From Arcicella rosea (GTDB taxonomy: Bacteria; Bacteroidota; Bacteroidia; Cytophagales; Spirosomataceae), in NCBI RefSeq assembly GCF_040543805.1, contig NZ_JBEUMS010000009.1:1-64000 (forward strand): a stretch of 64,000 bases of DNA. The letters run 5' to 3'. A model generated the notes under the pieces. That model did no database searches and was not told where the DNA came from. It saw nothing but the letters and a program-made list of their open reading frames with translations. Positions within the stretch are counted from its first letter, which is position 1. Each line of letters starts with the position of its first letter. The position numbers were made by a program, and so were the translations under genes. Positions 43,284-51,500 of this stretch are shown here, piece by piece.

Positions 43284-44645
43284 ATGAAAAAAATACATTT
43301 TATTGCTATTGGAGGTGCTGCCATGCACAATTTAGCCATCGATTTACATAATAAAGGCTATCAAATAACAGGTTCGGATGATGAAATCTATGAGCCTTCA
43401 AGAACTTTGTTAGGCGAAAAAGGTTTACTTCCTGCCGAAATCGGTTGGTTTCCATCGAAAATTACTAGCGATTTAGATTGTGTAATTCTAGGAATGCACG
43501 CTCGTGTGGATAATCCAGAATTAGCCCAAGCCCAAGCATTAGGCGTGAAAATCTATTCATATCCAGAATTTATTTACAGCCAAAGCTTGCACAAGCAGAG
43601 AGTTGTCATTGCTGGAAGTCATGGAAAAACCACCATTACTTCTATGATTTTGCACGTGTTGAAGTATCACAAACGCAAGTTTGATTATATGGTTGGTGCC
43701 AGAATTGAAGGTTTTGATACGATGGCAAGTTTGTCGGATGCTCCTGTAATTGTGATTGAAGGCGATGAGTACTTGTCGTCACCAATCGACCGCCAGCCTA
43801 AATTTTTGCATTATCATCCGCATGTAGTACTGATGTCTGGCATTGCTTGGGACCATATCAACGTTTATCCAGATTTCAACGATTATGTGCATCAATTTGA
43901 ATTATTGGCTGATACTTTGCCCAAAGCAGGTAGTTTTATTTATGATGAAACGGATAAATTAGTCAATAAAATAGGAGAGAGGAACTTCGAGAGCGTTCGT
44001 AAGTTTCCATACAAAGCACACCCACATAAAGTAAAAAATGGTAAAACATTCTTGATTTTACCTGATAAAAAAGAATTAGAAATTGAAGTATTTGGAGAAC
44101 ATAATCTGAAGAATTTGAACGGGGCAAAATTGGTGCTTTCTCAAATTGGTATTGAGGAAGATGAATTCTACCAAGCCATTCCGTCTTTCAAAGGTGCAGC
44201 AAAACGGTTGGAATTAGTGGCAGAAAATGATGAAACAATCATTTATAAAGACTTTGCTCATGCTCCTTCTAAAGTAGAGGCAACGACAAAAGCGGTAAAA
44301 GCGCAATTCCCTAATCGTAAATTAGTGGCTTGCTTAGAATTGCATACTTTCAGTAGTTTGAATAAAGATTTCTTAGGAGAATATTCCAACAAATTGAATA
44401 CTGCTGATGTTGCTATTGTATATTTCAGCCCGAAAACCTTGGCACATAAAAAGTTGCCAGCCATTTCGCCCGAAGACATTAAAAGCCATTTCAATAATCC
44501 GAATTTATTAGTCTTTACCGAAAGCGATTCACTTAAAACCTTTTTATTAGCAGAGCGATGGCGTGGCTGTAATTTATTAATGATGTCGTCAGGTACTTTT
44601 GATGGACTTGATTTTAAAGAATTATCTCAAGGAATTTTACAATAA
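43284..44645 (+). CDS. mpl: Murein peptide ligase (Mpl-type Mur ligase)
   Basis: Mpl attaches recycled L-Ala-gamma-D-Glu-meso-DAP tripeptide to UDP-N-acetylmuramic acid. The 453-residue protein has the Mur N-terminal Rossmann fold (FIAIGGAAMHNLAIDLHNKG), the ATP P-loop AGSHGKTTITSM near residue 110 and IEGDEYLSSPID near 152. The MurC/Mpl segment FAHAPSKVEATTKAV lies near 326. AAMHNLA in place of the MurC-type GIGMS and the FAHAP motif favour Mpl over MurC. Together with NagA it suggests cell-wall recycling (inference). A large GC-rich hairpin begins ten bases after the stop. Confidence 0.85.
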   Translation: MKKIHFIAIGGAAMHNLAIDLHNKGYQITGSDDEIYEPSRTLLGEKGLLPAEIGWFPSKITSDLDCVILGMHARVDNPELAQAQALGVKIYSYPEFIYSQSLHKQRVVIAGSHGKTTITSMILHVLKYHKRKFDYMVGARIEGFDTMASLSDAPVIVIEGDEYLSSPIDRQPKFLHYHPHVVLMSGIAWDHINVYPDFNDYVHQFELLADTLPKAGSFIYDETDKLVNKIGERNFESVRKFPYKAHPHKVKNGKTFLILPDKKELEIEVFGEHNLKNLNGAKLVLSQIGIEEDEFYQAIPSFKGAAKRLELVAENDETIIYKDFAHAPSKVEATTKAVKAQFPNRKLVACLELHTFSSLNKDFLGEYSNKLNTADVAIVYFSPKTLAHKKLPAISPEDIKSHFNNPNLLVFTESDSLKTFLLAERWRGCNLLMMSSGTFDGLDFKELSQGILQ

Positions 44646-44654
44646 AAAATAAAA

Positions 44655-44745
44655 CCTCACCCCCAGCCCCCTCTCCTGTTGAGAGGAGGAGATACTCCCA
44701 AGTTTAATCTCCTCCTCTCAACAGGAGAGGGGGCTGGGGGGTGAG
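44655..44745. repeat. GC-rich 38 bp inverted repeat
   Basis: The arm 44655-44692 (CCTCACCCCCAGCCCCCTCT onward) is complementary to 44708-44745 apart from one extra G, around a 15-base loop. Its base composition is far above that of its neighbours. It may act as an mpl terminator, but no T-run follows. Confidence 0.8.
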
Positions 44746-44758
44746 TTTCAACCATACA

Positions 44759-45538
44759 ATGAATCGTATTACAGCACTTTTTTCAGAGAAAAAGAATAAT
44801 AATCTAAACGTTTATTTTACAGCAGGTTTCCCAAAAATCAATGATACAACATTGATTTTGAAATCTTTACAAGAAGGAGGAGCAGATTTAGTCGAAATCG
44901 GAATGCCTTATTCAGACCCTGTGGCGGATGGTGAAACCATTCAACAAGCTAACCAAGTAGCTTTGGACAATGGCATGACGGTAAAGCTTTTGTTTGAACA
45001 ATTAGCAGGTATTCGTGAGCAAGGAATTACTGTTCCCATTTTATTGATGGGTTATGTGAATCCAGTTTTACAATTTGGAGTTGAGGCTTTTTGTCAGAAA
45101 TGTCAAGAAGTAGGGATTGATGGTTTGATTTTGCCCGATATGCCAGCAAGCGTTTATGAAGAAGAATACAAAGCAACTTTCGATAAATACGGTATTCTGA
45201 ATATTTTCTTGATTACGCCACAAACTAGTGAAAGTAGAATCAAGCACATTGATGAAATATCGCATGGTTTTATTTACATGGTTTCGTCGGCAAGTACTAC
45301 TGGGGCAAAATCTGGGATTTCAGATGTACAAGAAGAATATTTTGAAAGAGTAAATGCCATGAATTTGAAAAACCCAAGACTCATCGGTTTTGGTATTTCG
45401 GATAATGAAACTTTCAAAAAAGCATCATCTCATGCCGCAGGAGCAATTATCGGTAGTGCCTTTATCAAAATGCTAAGTACTTCCACCGATTTAGATGGCG
45501 ATACAAAAGCCTTCGTAAAAATGGTAAAAGGACAGTAG
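44759..45538 (+). CDS. trpA: Tryptophan synthase alpha subunit
   Basis: TrpA cleaves indole-3-glycerol phosphate to indole and glyceraldehyde 3-phosphate, and indole is channelled to TrpB. The 259-residue TIM barrel has Glu in DLVEIGMPYSDPVADGETIQ near residue 45 and Asp in DGLILPDMP near 125, the two catalytic acids. Phosphate-binding loops are GFGISDN and GSAFIKM. I use the ATG giving MNRITALF rather than a GTG at 44741 that lies inside the GC-rich hairpin. No other trp gene is in the window. Confidence 0.93.
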   Translation: MNRITALFSEKKNNNLNVYFTAGFPKINDTTLILKSLQEGGADLVEIGMPYSDPVADGETIQQANQVALDNGMTVKLLFEQLAGIREQGITVPILLMGYVNPVLQFGVEAFCQKCQEVGIDGLILPDMPASVYEEEYKATFDKYGILNIFLITPQTSESRIKHIDEISHGFIYMVSSASTTGAKSGISDVQEEYFERVNAMNLKNPRLIGFGISDNETFKKASSHAAGAIIGSAFIKMLSTSTDLDGDTKAFVKMVKGQ

Positions 45539-45560
45539 TTCGGGTTTCCAACCCGAAAAT

Positions 45561-45600
45561 AAAAAGCGTTGAAAACTTCAAATGGTTTTCAACGCTTTTT
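45561..45600 (+). terminator. Terminator of trpA
   Basis: AAAAAGCGTTGAAAAC and its complement around TTCAAATG, ending in T6. A nearly identical hairpin occurs at 48492-48530. A small palindrome CGGGTTTCCAACCCG precedes it. Confidence 0.85.
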
Positions 45601-45649
45601 TATTTATCAAGCCTCACAATTCAAGCCCTTTATCAGTTTATACTTCTAT

Positions 45650-45729
45650 GCCATTGCTCGTGCCTTCACGAGCATTTTGCAAGTACAGGCAGGTGAACAA
45701 AATATTGTTCGTGATGGCATGGGCAATGG
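45650..45729. repeat. REPIN-like palindromic element, copy 2
   Basis: Left GCCATTGCTCGTGCCTTCAC and right GTTCGTGATGGCATGGGCAA with complementary ends. It lies downstream of the TPR-like gene. Confidence 0.6.
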
Positions 45730-45778
45730 AGTAAGATAAGTATATATTTTTAAAAGTTAAAAGTAGGTTTTAAAAAAC

Positions 45779-46792
45779 TTAAAACTTATTTAGTTTCTCT
45801 TTCCATTTCTCTAAAATTGGATATGGATTATATAAATCAAAAGCTCCACCAAAATATTGAATCTTTTTATTGGAATTAATATATTCGAGAGCTTTCCCTT
45901 CCATTTTATATTTTTGAGCAAGTGTAATAACATCTCTTCTTTGTTTAGCTTTTAGGCTTTCAAAGAAATCTATAGCTTTGAGAAGAATTTCGTACTCTTG
46001 CTCTTTCCATTTTAGCTTTTTGTAAATAATTAAAAGTCTTTCAAATGGCTCTTTGCCTTCATAATCTTCAGCAATTAGTTCCAGATAAAATTCAATTGCT
46101 GTTTTTAAATCTCCACTATTTTCTGCAAGCTGAGCATTTGTAAGAATTAAATCAAACTTTTCTTTTAAAACCTTAAGCTCTTTTGATTTATTTAAAGATA
46201 CAGGTCTATGAATTGCAATGTATTCAAATGTTTGCATATCACTAGGCATATCAAAATAAAAATTAAACTCTGGAAGTGATTTTTTTAAGTTATTAAGTTC
46301 TTTACCTATTGTTATATTTTTATTTATCGGTCTAATAATCTCATTATATTTTAAATCATAACTTGTTTGATTAGATAAATTATTGGTCAGTTTAGATAAT
46401 CTTACTCTCCATAAACCTAAATCTTGAGAATTGGGGTATGTGTATATCACATTGTTTAAGAATTCTATTTCCTTTTCAACTTGCTTTGTCTTACTGTACA
46501 AAATAATTACTCTTTCTATATCATGCCCATAATTAGCAAAATTAAGTATGTCAGATTTTTTTCCAAAATCAATTGATTCAAGATATATCTCAATTGCTTT
46601 TTGATATTGTTGAGTTTGTTCAAATTGTTTTGCTTTTTCTCGAAGTGTAATTATGTGTTTAAAACTTTCTTCCCAAGCTTTATTTTTTTGTTTGAGTTCT
46701 TCTAATTCTTCATCAAATTTATTATTGTGAAGTTTATAAACCGTTGTTGCACTATTTACTTTATTGAGTTTTAAAAAATCGAATATTCCCAT
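45779..46792 (-). CDS. TPR-like hypothetical protein
   Basis: A 337-residue helical protein with no signal peptide. TPR-like helix pairs are visible: FEQTQQYQKAIEIYLESIDFG near residues 56-76 (motif ends approximate) and LAENSGDLKTAIEFYLELIAED near 218-239. Two similar halves are linked by a region with NKNITIGKELNNLKKSLPEF. It probably acts by protein-protein interaction, and no partner is evident. The gene is bracketed by REPIN-like copies 2 and 3, and by composition looks like part of an accessory module. Confidence 0.65.
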   Translation of the reverse strand: MGIFDFLKLNKVNSATTVYKLHNNKFDEELEELKQKNKAWEESFKHIITLREKAKQFEQTQQYQKAIEIYLESIDFGKKSDILNFANYGHDIERVIILYSKTKQVEKEIEFLNNVIYTYPNSQDLGLWRVRLSKLTNNLSNQTSYDLKYNEIIRPINKNITIGKELNNLKKSLPEFNFYFDMPSDMQTFEYIAIHRPVSLNKSKELKVLKEKFDLILTNAQLAENSGDLKTAIEFYLELIAEDYEGKEPFERLLIIYKKLKWKEQEYEILLKAIDFFESLKAKQRRDVITLAQKYKMEGKALEYINSNKKIQYFGGAFDLYNPYPILEKWKEKLNKF

Positions 46793-46822
46793 AGTTGTAC
46801 TATTGTTATTTATTTTCTCTGT

Positions 46823-46906
46823 GCCGTTGTTCGTATCTCCACGAGTATTTTACCAGTTTAATATGCAAAGCAATGAAATATTGCCCGTGATGACACGGGC
46901 AACGGC
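46823..46906. repeat. REPIN-like palindromic element, copy 3
   Basis: Left end GCCGTTGTTCGTATCTCCAC, right end CACGGGCAACGGC. The right end contains the small hairpin CCCGTG-ATGA-CACGGG. Sequence is close to copy 4. Confidence 0.7.
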
Positions 46907-46934
46907 GTAAGGTTGTCGTTTTTCTACGCTTACC

Positions 46935-47069
46935 GCTAACGTTTTGCAGCTACCCGAAGGGCGGGACTTTTACTACAAAACTTGATTTGAAATACTAATC
47001 ATTGATTTACCACAAGACAGCATCTATAACTCTAAAACCCGCCTTTTGGGTAGGTGCTGTTATGCGTTG
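46935..47069 (-). other. attC-like imperfect inverted repeat after hypothetical gene
   Basis: On the minus strand, CGCATAACAGCACC followed by TACCCAAAAGGCGGGT pairs imperfectly with GTCCCGCCCTTCGGGTAGCTGC, which ends in AACGTTAGCGG. The arrangement (terminal AAC/GTTA cores, paired stem, unpaired centre) recalls integron attC sites. The stop codon of the neighbouring gene falls inside GCATAAC. Low certainty, as no integrase is seen. Confidence 0.3.
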
Positions 47070-47737
47070 CCATTCTTTCCATTTAGATAATTATCAAAGT
47101 TAAACTGTCCATTATTAACATCGTCAATAAATTGTCTAACTGATTTATTAATTAGTTCAATTTTGTATGGGTCATGTAATAGTCCGAATACTTGTCCTTT
47201 GTTGTCAATTGCTATGTAGTTACCGTCTTCAAGGTCTTTTATTTGGTAGTAAGTCTTACCGTCAATATCAAACTCTCCAAGGTTTGTCAAATCAAGTTGT
47301 TCACAAGTCAGACCGCCAACGAGCTTTTTAATTTTTGTGTCTGCGGCAAACTTGCTTTTACTTTTTTTAAATGATGATAAGTCAATCTGAAAATTGTTGA
47401 AGTCCAAAATGTTTTTTTCAATTTCAAAACCTATCCAAAGTCCTTCGTGAATCGTAACGTTCAATGGGTATGCTTGTCCGTCCTGCTTAATAATGATATT
47501 TTCCAACTCAAACTGTTTACCCTTAGTAATAGACTTGTCGGATTGCGATGGGTCAAAGCCGATTGAATAAAAGTGCCCTTTCATTGCGTGGTTTACTGAA
47601 AACCTTCTGTAAAGTCCTTTGTCAAGTCCGTCAGATAGAAATTGAAAGTCAGACGGCAACTGCTTAAAAACTTGTCGGAAAAAGTCGAGTGCTTTTCCGT
47701 CAATTTTCCAACTTGTCTTTTTAAATAGTCCGAACAT
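47060..47737 (-). CDS. Hypothetical protein in possible cassette
   Basis: A 225-residue protein starting MFGLFKKTSWKIDGKALDFF with no signal peptide or membrane segment. I do not recognise the family; the sequence alternates beta strands and short helices (INVTIHEGLW-type strands, then NIIIKQDGQAYPLNV). The ATG chosen is 16 codons inside the longest frame, because the extension would enter an inverted repeat. Its stop codon overlaps an attC-like core and CGTTATGTG lies about 25 bases upstream of its start. The gene is also bracketed by REPIN-like copies 3 and 4. This context suggests recent acquisition. Confidence 0.6.
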   Translation of the reverse strand: MFGLFKKTSWKIDGKALDFFRQVFKQLPSDFQFLSDGLDKGLYRRFSVNHAMKGHFYSIGFDPSQSDKSITKGKQFELENIIIKQDGQAYPLNVTIHEGLWIGFEIEKNILDFNNFQIDLSSFKKSKSKFAADTKIKKLVGGLTCEQLDLTNLGEFDIDGKTYYQIKDLEDGNYIAIDNKGQVFGLLHDPYKIELINKSVRQFIDDVNNGQFNFDNYLNGKNGNA

Positions 47738-47773
47738 GTTTTTCTGTCGTTTTATGATTACACATAACGAATA

Positions 47774-47820
47774 TATAACCGCCATAAACTATAAAAAAAC
47801 ATAACCTTATGGCGGTTATA
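47774..47820. repeat. Inverted repeat upstream of the cassette-like gene
   Basis: TATAACCGCCATAA and TTATGGCGGTTATA form perfect 14 bp arms spaced by 19 bases. It sits beside CACATAACG (47761-47769), and together they could be the upstream attC-like site. Confidence 0.6.
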
Positions 47821-47927
47821 ATGTATGTATCTGAACTCGTTAGTTAGTCCACACTTTTTTAAAACTAAGTATTTATTTCTAAATATCCAATCTGTTTTTA
47901 TTTGGTTGAAATGCCTCAAGTTTTTGT

Positions 47928-48011
47928 GCCATTGCTCATGTCTCCACGAGTATTTTGCCAGTTTAATATGCAAATCAACGAAATATTGCCCGTGATGACA
48001 CGGGCAACGGC
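47928..48011. repeat. REPIN-like palindromic element, copy 4
   Basis: 84 bp, left GCCATTGCTCATGTCTCCAC, right CACGGGCAACGGC. The interior is nearly identical to copy 3. The 42 bp tandem array begins two bases after it. Confidence 0.7.
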
Positions 48012-48013
48012 GT

Positions 48014-48296
48014 AGTGAATAGCTATCATCATTTAGATATATGTCAATTTCATTTAGTGAATAGCCATCATCATTTAGATATATGTCAATTTCATTTAGT
48101 GAATAGTCATCATCATTTAGATATATGTCCATTTCATTTAGTGAATAGCCATTATCATTTAGATATATGTCCATTACATTTAGTGAATAGTCATCATCAT
48201 TTAGATATATGTCCATTACATTTAGTGAATAGCCATCATCATTTAGATATATGTCCATTACATTTAGTGAATAGCCATTAATATTTAGATATATGT
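48014..48296. repeat. 42 bp tandem repeat, about 6.7 units
   Basis: Units begin at 48014, 48056, 48098, 48140, 48182, 48224 and 48266 (partial), each starting AGTGAATAG and containing CATTTAGATATATGTC. Variants cluster: the unit end reads CAATTTCATTT in the first two, CCATTTCATTT in the third and CCATTACATTT in the later ones, so the array grew by local duplication. As 42 is a multiple of three, frames on both strands stay open without implying a protein. Confidence 0.9.
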
Positions 48297-48372
48297 TGTT
48301 TCGTTCCTCTTGTCTCCACGAGCTTAATAGGCAAATCAACGAAATATTTCCCTTGATGACACGGGCAACGGC
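48294..48372. repeat. REPIN-like palindromic element, copy 5 (degenerate left end)
   Basis: The right end CACGGGCAACGGC and the core GCAAATCAACGAAATATT match copies 3 and 4. The left end is eroded where it meets the tandem array. Confidence 0.6.
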
Positions 48373-48491
48373 GTAAGTTGTTTAATATAAGGCTTTCATC
48401 TGGCGTTATGTGGATTTTTTACTCATGGCATGACTTACAGTAATTTGTCAAACAATCCCATAGTCATGCCATGAGTTGTTTATCTAAAAAC

Positions 48492-48530
48492 AAAAAAGCG
48501 TTGAAAACTTCAAATGGTTTTCAACGCTTT
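48492..48530 (-). terminator. Terminator of the T9SS cargo gene
   Basis: AAAAAGCGTTGAAAAC and GTTTTCAACGCTTTT around TTCAAATG. It matches the trpA terminator hairpin almost base for base. Confidence 0.8.
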
Positions 48531-48534
48531 TCAT

Positions 48535-51500
48535 TTACCAAGCTATCGTAACAGCACCTTGTTTTTTGAGCCTTCCTCTATCTGGGAAATATTCAGCCGT
48601 ATAAGTAATTTCCCAAACGAATGAATCTGGTTTCAATAAAACGCCTTTATATTTGCCATCCCAAGGTTCATCTGTGCGTTTTGAAGTATATAGCAATTCG
48701 CCCCAACGGTTATAAATTTTTAAATCAAAATCCCTGATATGTGCCGTGAATACTTGAAACGAATCATTTTGGAAGTCGCCATTTGGCGTAAAAATATCAG
48801 GTACTAAAATACTTGGTTCGCATCTATCTACCACATTCGTACTTGCACGACTCGTACAGCCTAAAGTATTGGTTACTTCTACCGTATAAATTCCAATATT
48901 TGATACTGAAATTATTTGGCTATTTTGTCCACCTGGAAACCACTGATAAGTTAATCCTTCGCCAGCGCCAGCATCGAGTTTAATAGGTAAAGCATCTGGC
49001 ACGCACAATGGTACTTCAGATTTTAATGGAATAAATGGTGAAGGCAATAAACGAATCACAATATCATCCGTCGTTCTACAATTACCCAAATTGGCATTTA
49101 GTGTAAATCGTCCTTGTTGAGTTGGATAAATAATATTGGTTGTTTGTCCAGTATTCCAGCGATAAGTAACACCAGTTTCAAGATTTGTACCGATGAAATC
49201 TATGCCATTTCTACAAACATCTCTATCCGCACCTAAATCTACTTTTGGTGATGGCGAAATTGTAATTGTTCTAGCAACTTTGCCTACACAACCATTTGCG
49301 CCTGTTAATTCATAACGAACATTATCATTTTGTGCTAATGACGGAGGAGTATAAAGCCCATTTGAACTAATATTTGAACCAAACCAAGTACCAGTTGCTG
49401 GACTAGCCGTAAATTGTACAGGACGAGTTCCAGTACAAATTTCGTTTGGAACATTTACATTAATCACTGGAAGTGGCTTGAACGAAACCAAAGAATTAGC
49501 CTTACTGATACATTTTCCTGTAAAATCAATTACTGTAACTGAATAAATACCTGCCTGTGTTACATTAATGCTAGGCGTTGTTGCGCCAGTATTCCATAAA
49601 ATTGAACCAGCAGTATTAACGGCTTGGAGGACAATTGTTTCTCCCAGACATTCAATTGGTGGTCTTGAAATAGTGGTTACTGTTCTTGGTCTTACTGCAA
49701 TAATCAGTGGGCTTTCAATGTGTTTACAACCCGAAGCATCTTCTAATTCCAAAGTATATGTTCCAGCACCCAATCCATTTATTAAGTAATTTCTTGATGA
49801 AACCAATATTGAACCAACCGAACCACTTTTAATAGTTACATCAGGATTACCATTGATTTTTAAATCAAAAGTAATTGGCTGAATACCACTATTTGCATTT
49901 ACTGTAAAAGCTATTGAGCCATCGTTCAGTACATCACAATAAGTATCTGTTGGTCTTACTACGATATTAGGTTTGGTATTACCCAATGCTAATAATGGAA
50001 TATTGAAAGTAGTATCACAAGCAATTCTACTTTGGATGGTTACACGATAATTGCCAGCATCTAAACCTCTAATGGAGTTTCTAGTTTGTCCAGCGATAAG
50101 TACGCCATCTTTATACCAAACAAATGTGTAATTATCTGTTGGCGATAAACTCTGAATGGCAATTTGTCCGTCTCTGATATTACAATTACTTGGCAGCGTT
50201 TTATTGACCACAAAAGTTGGTTTGGGCAATGCACTAACCACAACTTGGTCCCTTACTTCACAATTGGTTGTACTTTCTTTAACGATTACAGAATAAGTAC
50301 CCGGACGAACTACTACAATACTTGGTGTCGTTTGTCCTGTATTCCATAAATATGTACTTGTGGGGCTACTACCCGCATTGAGTGCGGATAAAGTAAAAGA
50401 AGAATTCTGACAGATAGTTGTATCTGCTGGAAGATTAAATGGTTTTGCCGAAAAGAGATTTACTTTAACAGAGTCTTCTGCGATACAACCATTTTTTTCT
50501 ACAAACACCGTGTATTTTCCAGACCTTGTTGCTGTTAAAGTTCTCAGCGTATCTCTTGGTAAATAGCTACCGTCAATCAACCAAAAGTAATGGCTATCAG
50601 GAAGTGTATTTCCCGAATTTAAAGTAGTTGTATTCTGGCAAAGATTAATATCATTGCCTAAATCTGCATTGGGAATGGCAAATATTTCAAACTCTTGCGG
50701 AGGAAGTAAAGAATCAGGTTTACATTTATTGCCCATGTTTACAAAAACATGGTATTTGCCCGGCGCAAGGAAAGTATAGGAAACTTGTAAGCCAGCATCT
50801 CCATCACCACCATTGACGGAATGAACGGGTGTTCCGACAGGGACGTATTCTCCCTTTGCGTTAGGTTGTGGTGCTGGTCCAGCATAAAATCGCCAATCAG
50901 TATGAGTATTTTTAAAAGTCTCTCCTTCACAAAGATGATTCGTCTGGAAATTTGAGGGAGAACCAAAACAAGTATCCGACGCCATAATACCTACTCCAGA
51001 ACCTCTTGTAATTACTACCGTTGTAGTAGTTGGTAAACCCAATTGACTGGTTTTTCCATTTAAACTAAAAGCATCTCTTTGATAGTAAGCCGTATCTATT
51101 GCTACTTTAGTGGCATTGGTATAAGAAACAGTATCATTCGGTAATTTTATCACACCCAAAGTATCACTTCCTTGTACGGCTAAATAAATTCTTCCATCTG
51201 GACCTAGTTGTACAGAACCGTAATATTCTTTTTTTGATGAATCTAGCGTGATTTTAGATTTTGCCAAAGACACTTCATCTCCTTGTGTTAAGTCATAACG
51301 CAACAAAGAAGAATATGTACCCGGTTTTTTAATGGTATCAGCTTTCATCGTAACAAAGAGCGTTTTGCTATCTGGCGAAAACTCAACACCATAAACGGTT
51401 GGTGGGGCTGGTCCTAAATCAATTGTCTTTTTATTCGTAATCGCTCCTGTTGAATCTGCAAAATCATATAATTCCACAAGATTTCTTGTTCCACCGGGAA

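Noticed and set aside
43284..44645. MurC (UDP-N-acetylmuramate-L-alanine ligase)
   Set aside because: The N-terminal loop GGAAMHNLA and the FAHAPSKVEAT segment fit Mpl better, and no division or cell-wall cluster surrounds it.
44741..44758. GTG start extending trpA
   Set aside because: It lies inside the GC-rich hairpin arm, and the next ATG gives a standard TrpA start.
48014..48296. CRISPR array
   Set aside because: The units are contiguous 42 bp tandem copies without unique spacers, and no cas gene is in the window.
47758..48339. 193-residue open frame on the minus strand across the 42 bp repeats, and an 88-residue frame on the plus strand (48015-48281)
   Set aside because: The repeat length is divisible by three, so frames stay open by chance. 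The frame also covers REPIN-like copies and overlaps the start region of the neighbouring gene, and nothing resembles a protein family.
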